From DATARH01 sp963773625 (GTDB taxonomy: Bacteria; Pseudomonadota; Alphaproteobacteria; ATCC43930; CGMCC-115725): a stretch of DNA of 64,000 nt. The stretch is from assembly GCA_963773625.1 (NCBI GenBank), contig CAVZCJ010000016.1:186001-250000 (forward strand). Direction: 5' to 3'. Made by a program: the position numbers and the translations under genes. The notes beneath the pieces were generated by a model that did no database searches, was not told the origin of the DNA, and worked only from the letters and a program-made list of their open reading frames with translations. Shown here piece by piece: positions 52,858-62,092 of this stretch (the first letter of the stretch is position 1; each line of letters begins with the position of its first letter).

Positions 52858-54106
52858 CTATTGCGGCTGCGGCTTGACCAGGGGGCATCTCGACTGGGCG
52901 AGCGGCTGGAATGCCTGGTCGCCCGGGATGGTCGTGACCATCTGATAGTAATCCCAGGGATATTTGGATTCGGCCGGGGTCTTGACCCGGAATAGCTGCA
53001 GCGCGTGGACCATCAGCCCATCGGCGCGGATGTAACCGCCATGGGCGAAGAAATCGTCGGTCGGTGCGGCTCGCATCGCCTGCATCACCGGACCGGTCGC
53101 GTCGGTGCCGGCTTTGGCGACAGCCTGGAGATAGTGCATCGTCGATGAATACACGCCCGCCTGCAGCGAATTGGGCATCAGGCCAACGCGGTCGAAGAAG
53201 CGCTTCGACCAGGCGCGCGTGGCGTCGTCGGTGTCCCAATAGAACGAACTCGGCGAGCATCATTCCCTGCGCGGTTTTGAGGCCGAGATCGTTGACGCCG
53301 TTGATGCGCAGCGACAGCCCGGCAAAAAGCTGCGGCCCGGGGATCATGCCGAGGGCGGCGGCTCGCTTCAGAGTGTCGGTGCTGTCGGAGCCGCCATTGG
53401 CGAGACCGATCACCTTGGCGTGCGATTGCCGCGCCTGCAGCACATAGGCTGTGAAATCCGGTGCGTTGAGCGGATGGCGGGCATGACCGAGAACCGTACC
53501 GCCATTCGCCGTGACGACAGCGGCGGTCTCGTCTTCGAGGTCGTAGCCGTAGCTGTAATCGACGGTGATGAAAAACCAGGTATCGCCGCCACCGGAGACG
53601 ATCGAGCGGCCCAGGGAGTGGGCGATCGCGTAGGTATCGTTTGTGTAGTGGACCGAGGTCGCGGTGCAGCCTTCGTTGGTGAGCCGATTGGCGCCCGGCG
53701 CGTTGAGCATGACGATCTTGTCGCGAGTGCTGGCGATCGCCTGGACGATCAGGGCTTCCGAAGAGCCGGAGACATCCATGATCGCGTCGACGTGCTGATC
53801 GCCGTACCAGTCGCGGGCAATCGCGGCGGCCTGGTCGGCGCTGCTGTGATGGTCGGCGACAATGACCTGGATCGGCGCGCCCAGCACCTTACCGCCGAAA
53901 TCCTCGACCGCCATCTCGGCCGCGGTGGCGCTGCCCTTTCCGGTCAGCTGCGAATAGGGGCCGCTCATATCGAGAATGAGCCCAATCTTAACCACGCCGT
54001 CGGAGACCGTGGGGGTGGATCCCGTCGGCTGAGCCACGGCCGCGCCGGCGTAGAGCACCGCCGCGGCGACGGCGCTTACTCCCCAAAATTGTCGTCTTTC
54101 GCTCAT
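52858..54106 (-). CDS. Branched-chain amino acid-type ABC binding protein, one frameshift
   Basis: About 415 residues. Signal peptide (VSAVAAAVLYAGAAVAQ), then VKIGLILDMSGPYSQLTGKGS, ADHHSSADQAAAIARDWY and DYSYGYDLEDETAAVV, motifs of the Peripla_BP_6 group. The frame changes near 53248 (FYWDTDDATRAWSKRF would continue it) and runs on as MPNSLQAGVYSSTMHYL to the stop. It shares ATGA-type overlap (54103-54106) with the isoaspartyl peptidase stop, so it follows that gene in one operon. Ligand may be an amino acid or a peptide. Confidence 0.75.
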
Positions 54107-55059
54107 GACGCTTCGTAGGTTTCGTCGTAGATCGCGGTGTACACGATTCCGTCACCTTGCACATAGCCGCGATACATGCCGGCGCAATTAAACGGCAGCG
54201 CGAGGCTGCCATTGCCGCCGACCGCGACGAGCCCGCCCGATCCCCCCACTCGGCCAAGCTCGGCGATTACTGCTTCTGCCGCCGCGGCCAGCGATTGGTC
54301 CGCGTGGGCCATGCGCGCGGCGACTTCGTGCGCGGCGGCGTAGCGGATAAAGAATTCGCCATGTCCGGTCGCGGACACCGCGCAGGTGGCATTGTCGGCG
54401 TAGGTCCCGGCGCCAATGATCGGGCTGTCGCCGACTCGCCCCGGCAGTTTGCCCGTCATCCCGCCGGTCGAGGTCGCGGCCGCCAGATTGCCCGCGCGGT
54501 CGCGCGCGACGGCGCCCACGGTGCCGTGCCGGCGAGCGTCGTCGGCATCGCTCTGGCCATGGGCCCGCGTCTCCTGCAACGCCCGCCAGCGCGCCTCGGT
54601 GAAAAAATAGTCGCGATCGGCGAAGGGAAGTCCCGCCTCGCGGCAGAATTCGACCGCGCCGTCGCCGATCAGCAGCACGTGCGGCGAGCGCTCCATCACC
54701 GCGCGGGCGGCCAGCACCGGGTTTTTCGGCCCGAAGATCCCGGCGACCGCGCCGGCGCGGCGCTCGCTTCCATCCATCACCGCGGCATCCATCTCCTGGG
54801 TTCCCGCCCGGGTAAAGACCGCGCCACGCCCGGCATTGAACAGCGAATCGTCTTCAAGCGCGCAAACCGAAGCGGTCACCGCGTCGAGCGCGGCGCCGCC
54901 CGCGATGAGAACATCGCGCCCGGCGACCAGCGCTTGACGCAGCCCGGCGCGATAGTGCGCTTCGCGCTCGGCATCCATCTCGCCGCGCCGGAGCGTGCCC
55001 GCCCCGCCATGCAGCGCGAGCGCGAAGTCGCCGCCGTTCGAGATCATCGCGCTACCCAC
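54103..55059 (-). CDS. iaaA: Isoaspartyl peptidase / L-asparaginase (Ntn hydrolase)
   Basis: 318 residues. FALALHGGAGTLRRG, ALEDDSLFNAGRGAVFT, EMDAAVMDGSERRAGAVAG and the self-cleavage site RHGTVGAVARDRAG with nucleophile Thr180, then GKLPGRVGDSPIIGAGTYAD. Cleaves beta-aspartyl dipeptides and asparagine. Start 55059 (55047 also possible). The downstream binding-protein gene overlaps its stop, suggesting uptake coupled to cleavage. Confidence 0.9.
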   Translation of the reverse strand: MGSAMISNGGDFALALHGGAGTLRRGEMDAEREAHYRAGLRQALVAGRDVLIAGGAALDAVTASVCALEDDSLFNAGRGAVFTRAGTQEMDAAVMDGSERRAGAVAGIFGPKNPVLAARAVMERSPHVLLIGDGAVEFCREAGLPFADRDYFFTEARWRALQETRAHGQSDADDARRHGTVGAVARDRAGNLAAATSTGGMTGKLPGRVGDSPIIGAGTYADNATCAVSATGHGEFFIRYAAAHEVAARMAHADQSLAAAAEAVIAELGRVGGSGGLVAVGGNGSLALPFNCAGMYRGYVQGDGIVYTAIYDETYEAS

Positions 55060-55139
55060 TCGCTTGCTCCCGCGTCAGGGGAAGTCTGCTCTGCCGGAAA
55101 ATGCGGCAATCAACTTACCGCGATGTCGGTGGGCGCGGT

Positions 55140-56579
55140 ATGGTGGCTTGTCGCAGCCGCCGCGGCATTCCCAGCGAGAGCTCCAATTTGCCGCCTGCTG
55201 CGCACGATATCGCCGAGCGGCAATCGCTGACAGCGGGCCACGGCTTCCGGCTGCTGATGCTCGGGTTCGGCATGTCGGTCGTGCCGCTCGACACCGCGGT
55301 CAACATCGCCTTCCCGGACATTACCGGCAGCTTTGGCTTGCCGATCTCCATGATCCAATGGGTCGTAATCTGCTACGTGCTGACTTACGCGGCGCTGATG
55401 CTGGCCTTCGGGCGGATCGGTGATATGGCCGGCCATGCGCGGGTGTTTCGCGCCGGGCTCGCTTGGAGCGTTGTCGCCTATCTGCTTTGCGCCGCCGCGC
55501 CGAGTTTTGGATGGCTGTTGTTCTGCCGTTTCCTGCAGGGGATCGGCGCCGGGCTGGTGATCAGCTGCGCCCCGGCTCTGGTGACCGGGCTCTACCCGGA
55601 AGCTCGCCGCGCCCATGCCGTCGGCATCTTCACCCTGATCTTCGCGCTCGCTTCGGCGCTGGGACCGCTGATCGGCGGTGCGGTTGTGGCTCGCTGGGGC
55701 TGGCCGGCCGTGTTCTGGTTTCGCGCGCCGATCGCGCTGACGAGCCTGCTCTTGCTGCGCGGCCTACCACCGGCCAAGGCCAGCACCGGCGAACGCTTCG
55801 ACGTACTCGGCGCGCTGCTCTTGGCGCTGGGGCTGACCGCGCTGCTTTTTGCCGTCAACGCCGCCTCCCGCGTCGGCGGCCTTCAGCCGGTGGCGCTGCT
55901 GGCGGCGGCGATCGCCAGCCTCTCGCTCTTCGTCTGGTGGGAGGGGCGGGCTCCGCGCCCGGTCGTGCGCATCGAGATGTTCCGCGACATCGGCTTCGCC
56001 GCGGTCAATCTCGTGACCGCCTTGATGTATCTCGCGACATTCTCGGTGCTGCTCTTCGTGCCTTACTTCTTCGCCCGCTTCGGCGGCATGTCGCTGCCGC
56101 TCGCCGGCGCCGTGCTGGCGACCGGATCGGCGACGATGGCGCTCGTCGCGCCGCCCGCCGGCTGGTTGATCGCGCGCGTCGCGGCCGAGCGGATCGCGGC
56201 GCTCGGCCTCCTGACGGTCGGCGGCGGGCTGTTTCTGATCGGCCTTTGGTCCGCCGAGGTTTCGCCGGCGACGATGGTTGTCACCCTGGCCGTGCAGGGA
56301 CTCGGCATCGGCCTGTTTCAGACCGCCTACATGGACATCGTCATGCGTTCGTCGCCGGTCGCCGACCGCGGCGTCGCCGGCAGCATGGCAATCCTCACCC
56401 GCACGATCGGCACCGTGACGGGCGCTGCGTCGTTGACCATTCTTTTCCACGCGGTGCAGACCGGCGACACCGCGGCGGCGTTTCTCGACGCGTTTCGCAC
56501 TGTCTTTCGCATTATCGGCATCGCCGTCGCGATCAGCGTCGTCGCGATACCGTGGTGGCGGCGCTCCGCTAGGACCTAG
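55140..56579 (+). CDS. MFS transporter, DHA2 (14-helix drug efflux) family
   Basis: About 479 residues from ATG 55140 (55101 is another option). LLMLGFGMSVVPLDTAVNIAFPDI has the helix 1 motif D1 of the DHA2 family, QWVVICYVLTYAALMLAFGRIGDMAG the loop 2-3 motif, and RFLQGIGAGLVISCAPALV motif B/C. About fourteen helices. Drug or metabolite efflux by proton antiport. It diverges from iaaA and converges on the pseudo-receiver gene with 4 bases overlapping. Confidence 0.8.
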   Translation: MVACRSRRGIPSESSNLPPAAHDIAERQSLTAGHGFRLLMLGFGMSVVPLDTAVNIAFPDITGSFGLPISMIQWVVICYVLTYAALMLAFGRIGDMAGHARVFRAGLAWSVVAYLLCAAAPSFGWLLFCRFLQGIGAGLVISCAPALVTGLYPEARRAHAVGIFTLIFALASALGPLIGGAVVARWGWPAVFWFRAPIALTSLLLLRGLPPAKASTGERFDVLGALLLALGLTALLFAVNAASRVGGLQPVALLAAAIASLSLFVWWEGRAPRPVVRIEMFRDIGFAAVNLVTALMYLATFSVLLFVPYFFARFGGMSLPLAGAVLATGSATMALVAPPAGWLIARVAAERIAALGLLTVGGGLFLIGLWSAEVSPATMVVTLAVQGLGIGLFQTAYMDIVMRSSPVADRGVAGSMAILTRTIGTVTGAASLTILFHAVQTGDTAAAFLDAFRTVFRIIGIAVAISVVAIPWWRRSART

Positions 56580-56914
56580 CGCCGCGCCAGGCACAACCGC
56601 GCCGCGGACAGCAACTGGCTTGGCGTGAATGGCTTCGTGAGATCGGCGAACTCATGGCTCGACACGTTGAGAACCCGCACCAGAGAATATCGCCGCCGCA
56701 GGTTGGCCAGGCTGACCTCAGCGAGGTTGGCGAGGACGAGCGCGAAGTCCCCGCGCGGCAGATAGCCGTCGCCTATCGCGGTCGACACGGCAAACCCGGC
56801 GCATTCCAGGACCCGACGCGCCGTGAGCAAAGTCTCGGCGTCACTGTCGATAATCAGCACCGATCGCTGTCGCGCGGCGGCGAGCGGCCTGGCAAATCGG
56901 CGGCCGTCGATCAT
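56576..56914 (-). CDS. Degenerate receiver (pseudo-receiver) protein
   Basis: 112 residues. RSVLIIDSDAETLLTARRVLECAGFAVSTA matches the start of a response-regulator receiver with acidic pocket Asp23/Asp25, and DLTKPFTPSQLL keeps the conserved Lys94-Pro. At the phosphorylation site, GDFALVLANLAEV has Leu61/Asn63 where an Asp is required, so it is unlikely to be phosphorylated. Third of three regulator genes on this strand, 140 bases after the receiver. It may act as a decoy or adaptor. Confidence 0.65.
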   Translation of the reverse strand: MIDGRRFARPLAAARQRSVLIIDSDAETLLTARRVLECAGFAVSTAIGDGYLPRGDFALVLANLAEVSLANLRRRYSLVRVLNVSSHEFADLTKPFTPSQLLSAARLCLARR

Positions 56915-57053
56915 GGCGGGGGTCCTACCTGTAAGCGGACCCGACCCTAGTGAAACCGAGTAGAGCGCGCAGCCGGGCAACCCCTGGCCGAAATGGTGCC
57001 GATTAGACCCTTGGTATGGGGTGCCGCGCCGCGACGGCGGCGAACGCGATTTG

Positions 57054-57422
57054 CTATGCCACCAGGCACCGCTCGACCATCGCGATGAGCTCGGCTGGCG
57101 CGAACGGTTTCCTCAGGCTGTTGTCGGCTCCGACCAGCTCGGCCACCCGCAAAATCTCGCTCGCGGAGAAACTCCCGCCGCCGGTCATCGCCAGGATGCG
57201 CGCCTCGGGCCGAGCCTCGCGCATTTCGAGAATTGTCGCGATGCCCTCCTTGCCTGGCATCAGGATATCGACGATCGCAAGATCGGGGTTGAGTTCGGCG
57301 AACCGGCTAAGGCCCGATTGTCCGTCGGATGCGGTCGACACCGCAAAGCCGTGGCGTTCCAGCAGGCGCTGGACGATCCGGCAGACCGCGGGATCGTCAT
57401 CGATCACCAAGACAGAGTGCAT
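57054..57422 (-). CDS. Single-domain response regulator (receiver)
   Basis: 122 residues. HSVLVIDDDPAVCRIVQRLL, phosphoacceptor Asp52 in PDLAIVDILMPGKEG, ILAMTGGGSF and LRKPFAPAELI complete a normal CheY-like receiver with no output domain. Between the LuxR-type regulator and the pseudo-receiver on the same strand. A shuttle or phosphate sink for the divergent hybrid kinase is plausible. Confidence 0.85.
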   Translation of the reverse strand: MHSVLVIDDDPAVCRIVQRLLERHGFAVSTASDGQSGLSRFAELNPDLAIVDILMPGKEGIATILEMREARPEARILAMTGGGSFSASEILRVAELVGADNSLRKPFAPAELIAMVERCLVA

Positions 57423-57442
57423 TTGCCGCTTTCCCTTCATCC

Positions 57443-58072
57443 TCAGATACCGGTCATGCCTTGCAGCATGGCGATGCGCACGGCGTCGGAGCGGTTGCGC
57501 GCGCCCATTTTTTTGAACGCGCTGTTGAGATGGAGTTTCACGGTGGTCGTCGAGATGGCCAGCTGGGCGGCGATCTCGGCGTTGGGCGAACCATGCAGCA
57601 GATGTTCGATGCAATCCATCTCGCGCGGGGTCAGATTGCCGAGCGGCGGGCGGGCCGCCGCTCGGCGGCCGGGAAACGCATTGAGCACCGCGCTTGGCAC
57701 ATAGGTCTCGCCCGCCGCCATCAGCCGCAGCGCGCCGAGCAGAGCGGTGCCGCGCAGGCTTTTCATGATGACGCCAGCGGCGCCGCGTTCGAGCGCGCGC
57801 TCGGCGTCGCCGCTGTCCATCGCGCCCGACATGATCGCTACCCGCGCCCCGGGCAGCATTGTCTTGACTTCGTCGAGCCCCGCGAGCCCGTTCATCCCGG
57901 GCATCCGATAGTCGAGGATGATGAGGTCGAAATCGGTATCGTGGGCGAGCCGTTCGCGAACCTGCTGGAAATCGGAGGCCTCCACGCAGGAAATGTCCGG
58001 CGCCGCGCGCGTCAGGTACGTCGCGATCGCTTCGCGCACGAGATGATGATCGTCGGCAAGCAATAATCTCAT
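57443..58072 (-). CDS. LuxR/NarL-family response regulator
   Basis: 209 residues from ATG 58072. Receiver with MRLLLADDHHLVREAI and Asp54 in FDLIILDYRMPGMNG; C-terminal HTH LTPREMDCIEHLLHGSPNAEIA then TTTVKLHLNSAFKKMGARNR. A phosphorylation-controlled transcription factor. Head of a minus-strand operon that includes the two receivers, divergent from the hybrid kinase across an AT-rich gap. Confidence 0.9.
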   Translation of the reverse strand: MRLLLADDHHLVREAIATYLTRAAPDISCVEASDFQQVRERLAHDTDFDLIILDYRMPGMNGLAGLDEVKTMLPGARVAIMSGAMDSGDAERALERGAAGVIMKSLRGTALLGALRLMAAGETYVPSAVLNAFPGRRAAARPPLGNLTPREMDCIEHLLHGSPNAEIAAQLAISTTTVKLHLNSAFKKMGARNRSDAVRIAMLQGMTGI

Positions 58073-58212
58073 GCGATATCCGCGGCGATGAGGGCGGGGC
58101 TGTGACGCCCGGGGAACCGGATCGCGCGAGCCTAACGGGACATGGTTAACAAGGCGCAAACAGGCACAGCCCGGACGGCCGTGATAATTGTGTATAGACT
58201 GTAAATACAATC

Positions 58213-58255
58213 TTTACGAGCAACTCGTAAAAAGGCGATCGCACGTAAAGCGTGC
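58213..58255. promoter_or_regulatory. Two palindromes in the AT-rich gap between regulator and kinase genes
   Basis: TTTACGAG-CAA-CTCGTAAA (58213-58231) is a perfect 8-bp dyad, and GCACG-TAAAG-CGTGC (58241-58255) a second 5-bp dyad. The gap 58140-58270 is much richer in A and T than its surroundings. Likely operator or promoter of the divergent operons. Confidence 0.45.
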
Positions 58256-58283
58256 CTTGATTAGTGTTATTGGAGCCGGAGTA

Positions 58284-59489
58284 GTGGGCGAGGGCGATCG
58301 GGTCGTGCCATTTTTGGCGGCAAGGGGCCGCCGCAAGAACGACAATCTTGATCACACCCAGAAAACCGAGGCGCTGGGCCAAATCACCGGCGGCATCGCG
58401 CACGAACTCAACAATATGCTGCTGGCGATCAACCTCAATCTCGAAGCCTTGATCGAGGAGGTCACGCCCACGGAAACCACGCAGCCGCTGTTCGACGGCG
58501 CGCAGGCGGCGATCGAGCAGGCGACCGACGTCATTCGGCAACTGCTGGCGTATTCGCGCCGCCAGCCGCTCGACGCGGCCGAGTTCGACGTCAACCGAGC
58601 GGTGGTTGAAACCCGCACCCTGTTGCGGCTGGTCCTGCCGGCAAATATCGCCATCGAGACCGATCTCAGCCCACACGCTCGGTGGGTTTTCGCCGACCGC
58701 AACCAGTTCGAAATGGCCTTGCTCAACCTCGCTCTCAACGCCGGCGACGCTATGCCGCGCGGCGGCACGCTGACCATCGAGACAGCTGGGATCGCTGCCG
58801 GGAAAAAAGACGCCGCGATCGGATCAAACCTAGCTGCGCGCGACTACGCGCTGGTCACGGTGCGTGACACCGGGACCGGCATGGATCCCGCAACCGCGGC
58901 GCGCGCCGTCGAGCCGTTTTTCACCACCAAGTCGGGTTCTGGGCATAGCGGCCTTGGATTGAGCCAGGTCTACGGCTATGCCAAGCAATCTGGCGGTGAG
59001 GTCGAAATCGGCAGCCAGCCGGGCGGTGCGACGGTACGGCTCTTCCTGCCATGCAGCGCTGCCGCCGAGCCCGCTCGGCACGAGGTCGCGCCGCCAAGCC
59101 GGGCGAACGGCGGAACGATCCTCTTGGTCGAAGACGCCGCGATCGTGCGCCGCGCGGTGGCGCGGATGCTGAGCGATCTCGGCTACCAAGTGCTCGCCGC
59201 CGCCGATGCGGAAGAGGCGCTCAATATCATCGAGGGCGACGCCCCGATCGACCTCCTCTTTACCGACGTGATGCTGCCGGGGGCGCTCGATGGCGGCGAG
59301 TTGGGGGTCGTGGCGCGCCAGTTGCGCCCGGGCGTCCCGGTGCTTTGCACTTCCGGTTACAACGAGGTTCGTGCCAAGGACATCGAAGGTCGCGGTGATC
59401 GTTTCGGCTTTATCGCCAAGCCCTACACCAAGACCGAGCTGGCACGGCAGCTGCGCACCGTGCTCAATCGCGAGGCGCCGTCGAGCTGA
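58284..59489 (+). CDS. Hybrid sensor histidine kinase with C-terminal receiver
   Basis: About 401 residues from GTG 58284 (GGAG 8 bases upstream); a TTG at 58188 is also open. No sensory domain. HisKA with KTEALGQITGGIAHELNNML (phospho-His), HATPase with N box LNLALNAGDAMPRGG, G1 RDTGTGMDPATA and G2 GHSGLGLSQVYGYA, then receiver GGTILLVEDAAIVRRAVARML with Asp in LLFTDVMLPG. Soluble kinase that probably passes phosphate to the divergent regulators. Confidence 0.85.
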   Translation: MGEGDRVVPFLAARGRRKNDNLDHTQKTEALGQITGGIAHELNNMLLAINLNLEALIEEVTPTETTQPLFDGAQAAIEQATDVIRQLLAYSRRQPLDAAEFDVNRAVVETRTLLRLVLPANIAIETDLSPHARWVFADRNQFEMALLNLALNAGDAMPRGGTLTIETAGIAAGKKDAAIGSNLAARDYALVTVRDTGTGMDPATAARAVEPFFTTKSGSGHSGLGLSQVYGYAKQSGGEVEIGSQPGGATVRLFLPCSAAAEPARHEVAPPSRANGGTILLVEDAAIVRRAVARMLSDLGYQVLAAADAEEALNIIEGDAPIDLLFTDVMLPGALDGGELGVVARQLRPGVPVLCTSGYNEVRAKDIEGRGDRFGFIAKPYTKTELARQLRTVLNREAPSS

Positions 59490-59589
59490 GCGCCGGCGGC
59501 ACAGGATCGTTGTCCCAACTCGAACGTTCGCCAATAGTGTCGCTCCAGCGCCCGTGCGACTGGTGACCCACGACGGCAGGGAGGCAGCG

Positions 59590-59802
59590 ATGGACGACCA
59601 TGTCTACCGCGTTATTCAAATCGTCGGTTCGTCGGAAAAGAGCATCGACGATGCGATCCAAGTGGCGATCGCCCGCGCGTCGAAGACGCTGCGCGGGCTG
59701 CGTTGGTTCGAGGTCGTCGAGACGCGCGGCCACATCGACAACGGCAAGGTGCAGCATTTCCAGGTTACCCTGAAGGTCGGGTTCACCCTCGACGAGGACT
59801 GA
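59590..59802 (+). CDS. Dodecin (flavin-binding)
   Basis: 70 residues, ATG 59590 after GGGAGG. HVYRVIQIVGSSEKSIDDAI, ARASKTLRGLRWFEVVETRG and VQHFQVTLKVGFTLDED match the dodecin fold throughout, with the flavin-stacking Trp in LRWFEV. Forms a hollow dodecamer storing flavin. The next gene follows after 1 base. Confidence 0.93.
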   Translation: MDDHVYRVIQIVGSSEKSIDDAIQVAIARASKTLRGLRWFEVVETRGHIDNGKVQHFQVTLKVGFTLDED

Positions 59803-59803
59803 C

Positions 59804-60119
59804 ATGCCGAAAGCCTATCTGGCGGTGCGCGCGGAGGTGCCCGAAGCCGACCGCGCGCGCTTCGATCATTGGTACGAGACCGACCATCTGCCCTGGGCGC
59901 TGCGCGTCTTCGCGGCAAAGCGGGCGTGGCGCTGCTGGAGCCGGAGTGATCCGGGCGTCCACGTCGCGTTCTATGAGTTCGAACTCGGTGGAAACCGCCG
60001 AGGCGATCTCGAAGTCCGACGCGATCAAGCCGCTGGTCGAGGATTTCGACCGCCAGTGGCAGGGTCGGGTGACGCGCCGCCGCGCGGTGCTCGATGTGGT
60101 GCAGGAGATCGAACCGTAG
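59804..60119 (+). CDS. EthD/DUF4286-like small protein, one frameshift
   Basis: About 105 residues. KAYLAVRAEVPEADRARFDHWYETDHLP and AKRAWRCWSRSDPGVHVAFYEFE resemble the EthD/dimeric alpha-beta barrel group (WYETDHLP motif). The frame changes near 59988, after which SVETAEAISKSDAIKPLVEDFDRQW finishes the domain. One base after the dodecin stop, so co-transcribed. Function unknown. Confidence 0.55.
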
Positions 60120-60228
60120 GGCGAACGCCCACGTTTCGGCTTCTCGCCGCGGTGGAAGCCGCCCAGGGTTGCTCAGGCGGCGCCTCATCGGCCATGCTCC
60201 CCGCAATGTCATGGGAGAATGCCCAGCC

Positions 60229-61422
60229 ATGAGCCTCAACGGCGTCGTCAACATCGAAGACCTGCACCAGCTCGCCAAGCGGCGGTTGCCGAAAATCGCC
60301 TTCGACTTCATCGAGGGCGGGGTCGAGGACGAGCGCGGGCTCGAAACCAACCGCGCCGCCTTTCACAAGCATAAATTGCTGCCGCGCTACCTTGTGGACG
60401 TGTCGAAGCGCGACCAGTCGCAGACCATCTTCGGCCGCAAGTTCAACAGCCCGTTCGGCATCTCGCCGACCGGCACCGCCGGTCTCTTCCGGCGCGGCGC
60501 CGATTTGATGCTGGCCGAGGCGGCGCGCGACGCCAACATCCCCTACATCATGTCGGGTGGCAGCAACCATTCGATGGAGGCGGCCGCCAAGGTCGCGCCG
60601 CACCACACCTGGTACCAGCTCTACGCCGCGCGCGACGGCAAGATATCGGAGGACCTTGTCCGCCGTGCCGCCGATTGCGGCCTCGAAACGCTGGTGCTGA
60701 CCGTCGACGTGCCGGTGCGGCCACGCCGCGAGCGCAACATCCGCAACGGCTTCGCCGCGATCCGCGGCACCTGGCTCAAGGCGGCGCTGAGCCTCAAGCC
60801 AGCGATCCTCGCCGAGGCGGTGACCCATCCGGGCTGGGTCTGGGAATACGTCAAGAACGGCGGGACGCCCAATCTCGACAATTGGAAGCCCTATGCGCCG
60901 GCGGATGCCAGCGTCGACGACATCGTCGACCTGTTCGGCACCAACACCCCTGCGCATGCACAGACCTGGAAGGAGCTCGAGACCTACCGCAAGCTCTTCC
61001 CGCGCAACCTCGTCGTCAAAGGCCTGATGAACCCGGCCGACGCGATCCGCGCCGCCGAGATCGGCTGCGAGGGGGTATTGGTCTCCAACCATGGCGGGCG
61101 CCAGCTCGACCAGGCGCCGGGTTCGCTCGACGTGCTGCCGGCGATGAAGGCGGCGGTCGGTGACCGCATGACCTTGCTGCTCGACAGCGGCGTGCGCCGC
61201 GGCGCCGACATCCTGATCGCGCTTTGCCTTGGCGCCCAGTTCTGCACGTTCGGCCGGCCGACGCTCTACGGCGCGGTCGCCGGCGGGCTCGACGGGGTCA
61301 GGCTGGCGATCGACATCTTCCGCAGCGAGATCGACCTGGTGATGGGTCAGATCGGCTGCCCCAGCCTCGACCAGCTTGGCCCCGACTTCCTGTGGCAGGA
61401 CGAGCCGGGGCGGAACCGCTAG
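60229..61422 (+). CDS. FMN-dependent alpha-hydroxyacid dehydrogenase (LldD-like)
   Basis: 397 residues. INIEDLHQLAKRRLPKIAFDFIEGG-like start, SPFGISPTGTAGLFRRGADLM, YQLYAARDG, VLTVDVPVRPRRERNIRNGF and VSNHGGRQLDQAPGSLDVLP, where the His is the catalytic base and Arg binds the carboxylate; LLDSGVRRGADI and GAQFCTFGRPTLYG form the FMN phosphate site. Oxidises lactate, mandelate or a related 2-hydroxy acid. Follows the dodecin pair by 109 bases, all flavin-related. Confidence 0.88.
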   Translation: MSLNGVVNIEDLHQLAKRRLPKIAFDFIEGGVEDERGLETNRAAFHKHKLLPRYLVDVSKRDQSQTIFGRKFNSPFGISPTGTAGLFRRGADLMLAEAARDANIPYIMSGGSNHSMEAAAKVAPHHTWYQLYAARDGKISEDLVRRAADCGLETLVLTVDVPVRPRRERNIRNGFAAIRGTWLKAALSLKPAILAEAVTHPGWVWEYVKNGGTPNLDNWKPYAPADASVDDIVDLFGTNTPAHAQTWKELETYRKLFPRNLVVKGLMNPADAIRAAEIGCEGVLVSNHGGRQLDQAPGSLDVLPAMKAAVGDRMTLLLDSGVRRGADILIALCLGAQFCTFGRPTLYGAVAGGLDGVRLAIDIFRSEIDLVMGQIGCPSLDQLGPDFLWQDEPGRNR

Positions 61423-61456
61423 CTCGCGTACTCACGAATTGAGCACCGGCGGTCTC

Positions 61457-62092
61457 TTATTTCTTGAGCGATCGTGGACCGCTGACGAACGGACTGTCCC
61501 GAAGATAAAATCGCAGGAGGCGGTGCGCATCCCGCGAAATGCCGATCCTGATGCTCTGCCCGATTTCGCCGGGTTCGTGGTCGCCGCGTCCGAGCCACAG
61601 AGGGCCTTCCCGGCAAAGATCGAGCCCATCGAGCCGACGATCGACCCGCAACGCCGCGGTGAGCCTTCCTGGTCCTCGCGTCAAGCCGCGCAGGCGCGCG
61701 ATGCCGCGATTGAGCCGCATGATCGGAATGCCTTCGAGCGGCTCCAGCGCCCTGATCAGGACACCGGCTCCGATCCCGGGCAACTCGCTCGAGACGTTCA
61801 GCAGGTTTGAGCTGCCGTAGGCGAGATAAATATAGGCGTGCCCAGGCTCAAGAAACAGCGAACGGTTACGCCGGGTCATCCCCCGGTAGGCGTGCCCGGC
61901 GGCGTCGCCGACGACATACGCCTCGGTCTCGACGATACGACCGCTCGCGACGCCTTCGGGCAACTCCCGCACCACTACCTTGCCGATGAGATAGCGGGCG
62001 AGAGAGACCGTATCGATCGGCAGCTCCGCGCGAGCGAGCGGCGGATGGCTATCCTTACGGCGGCCAGGTGTCAGGGCATCCGCTCGACCCAT
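61457..62092 (-). CDS. 3-methyladenine DNA glycosylase (AAG/MPG family)
   Basis: 211 residues. LARYLIGKVVVRELPEG, the catalytic Glu in GRIVETEAYVV, HAYRGMTRRNRSLF, GHAYIYLAYGSSNLLNV and LTRGPGRLTAAL are AAG-family motifs. Excises alkylated and deaminated purines. The start ATG at 62092 overlaps the upstream NTF2-like gene by 22 bases, so translation may be coupled or the true start a little later. Confidence 0.88.
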   Translation of the reverse strand: MGRADALTPGRRKDSHPPLARAELPIDTVSLARYLIGKVVVRELPEGVASGRIVETEAYVVGDAAGHAYRGMTRRNRSLFLEPGHAYIYLAYGSSNLLNVSSELPGIGAGVLIRALEPLEGIPIMRLNRGIARLRGLTRGPGRLTAALRVDRRLDGLDLCREGPLWLGRGDHEPGEIGQSIRIGISRDAHRLLRFYLRDSPFVSGPRSLKK

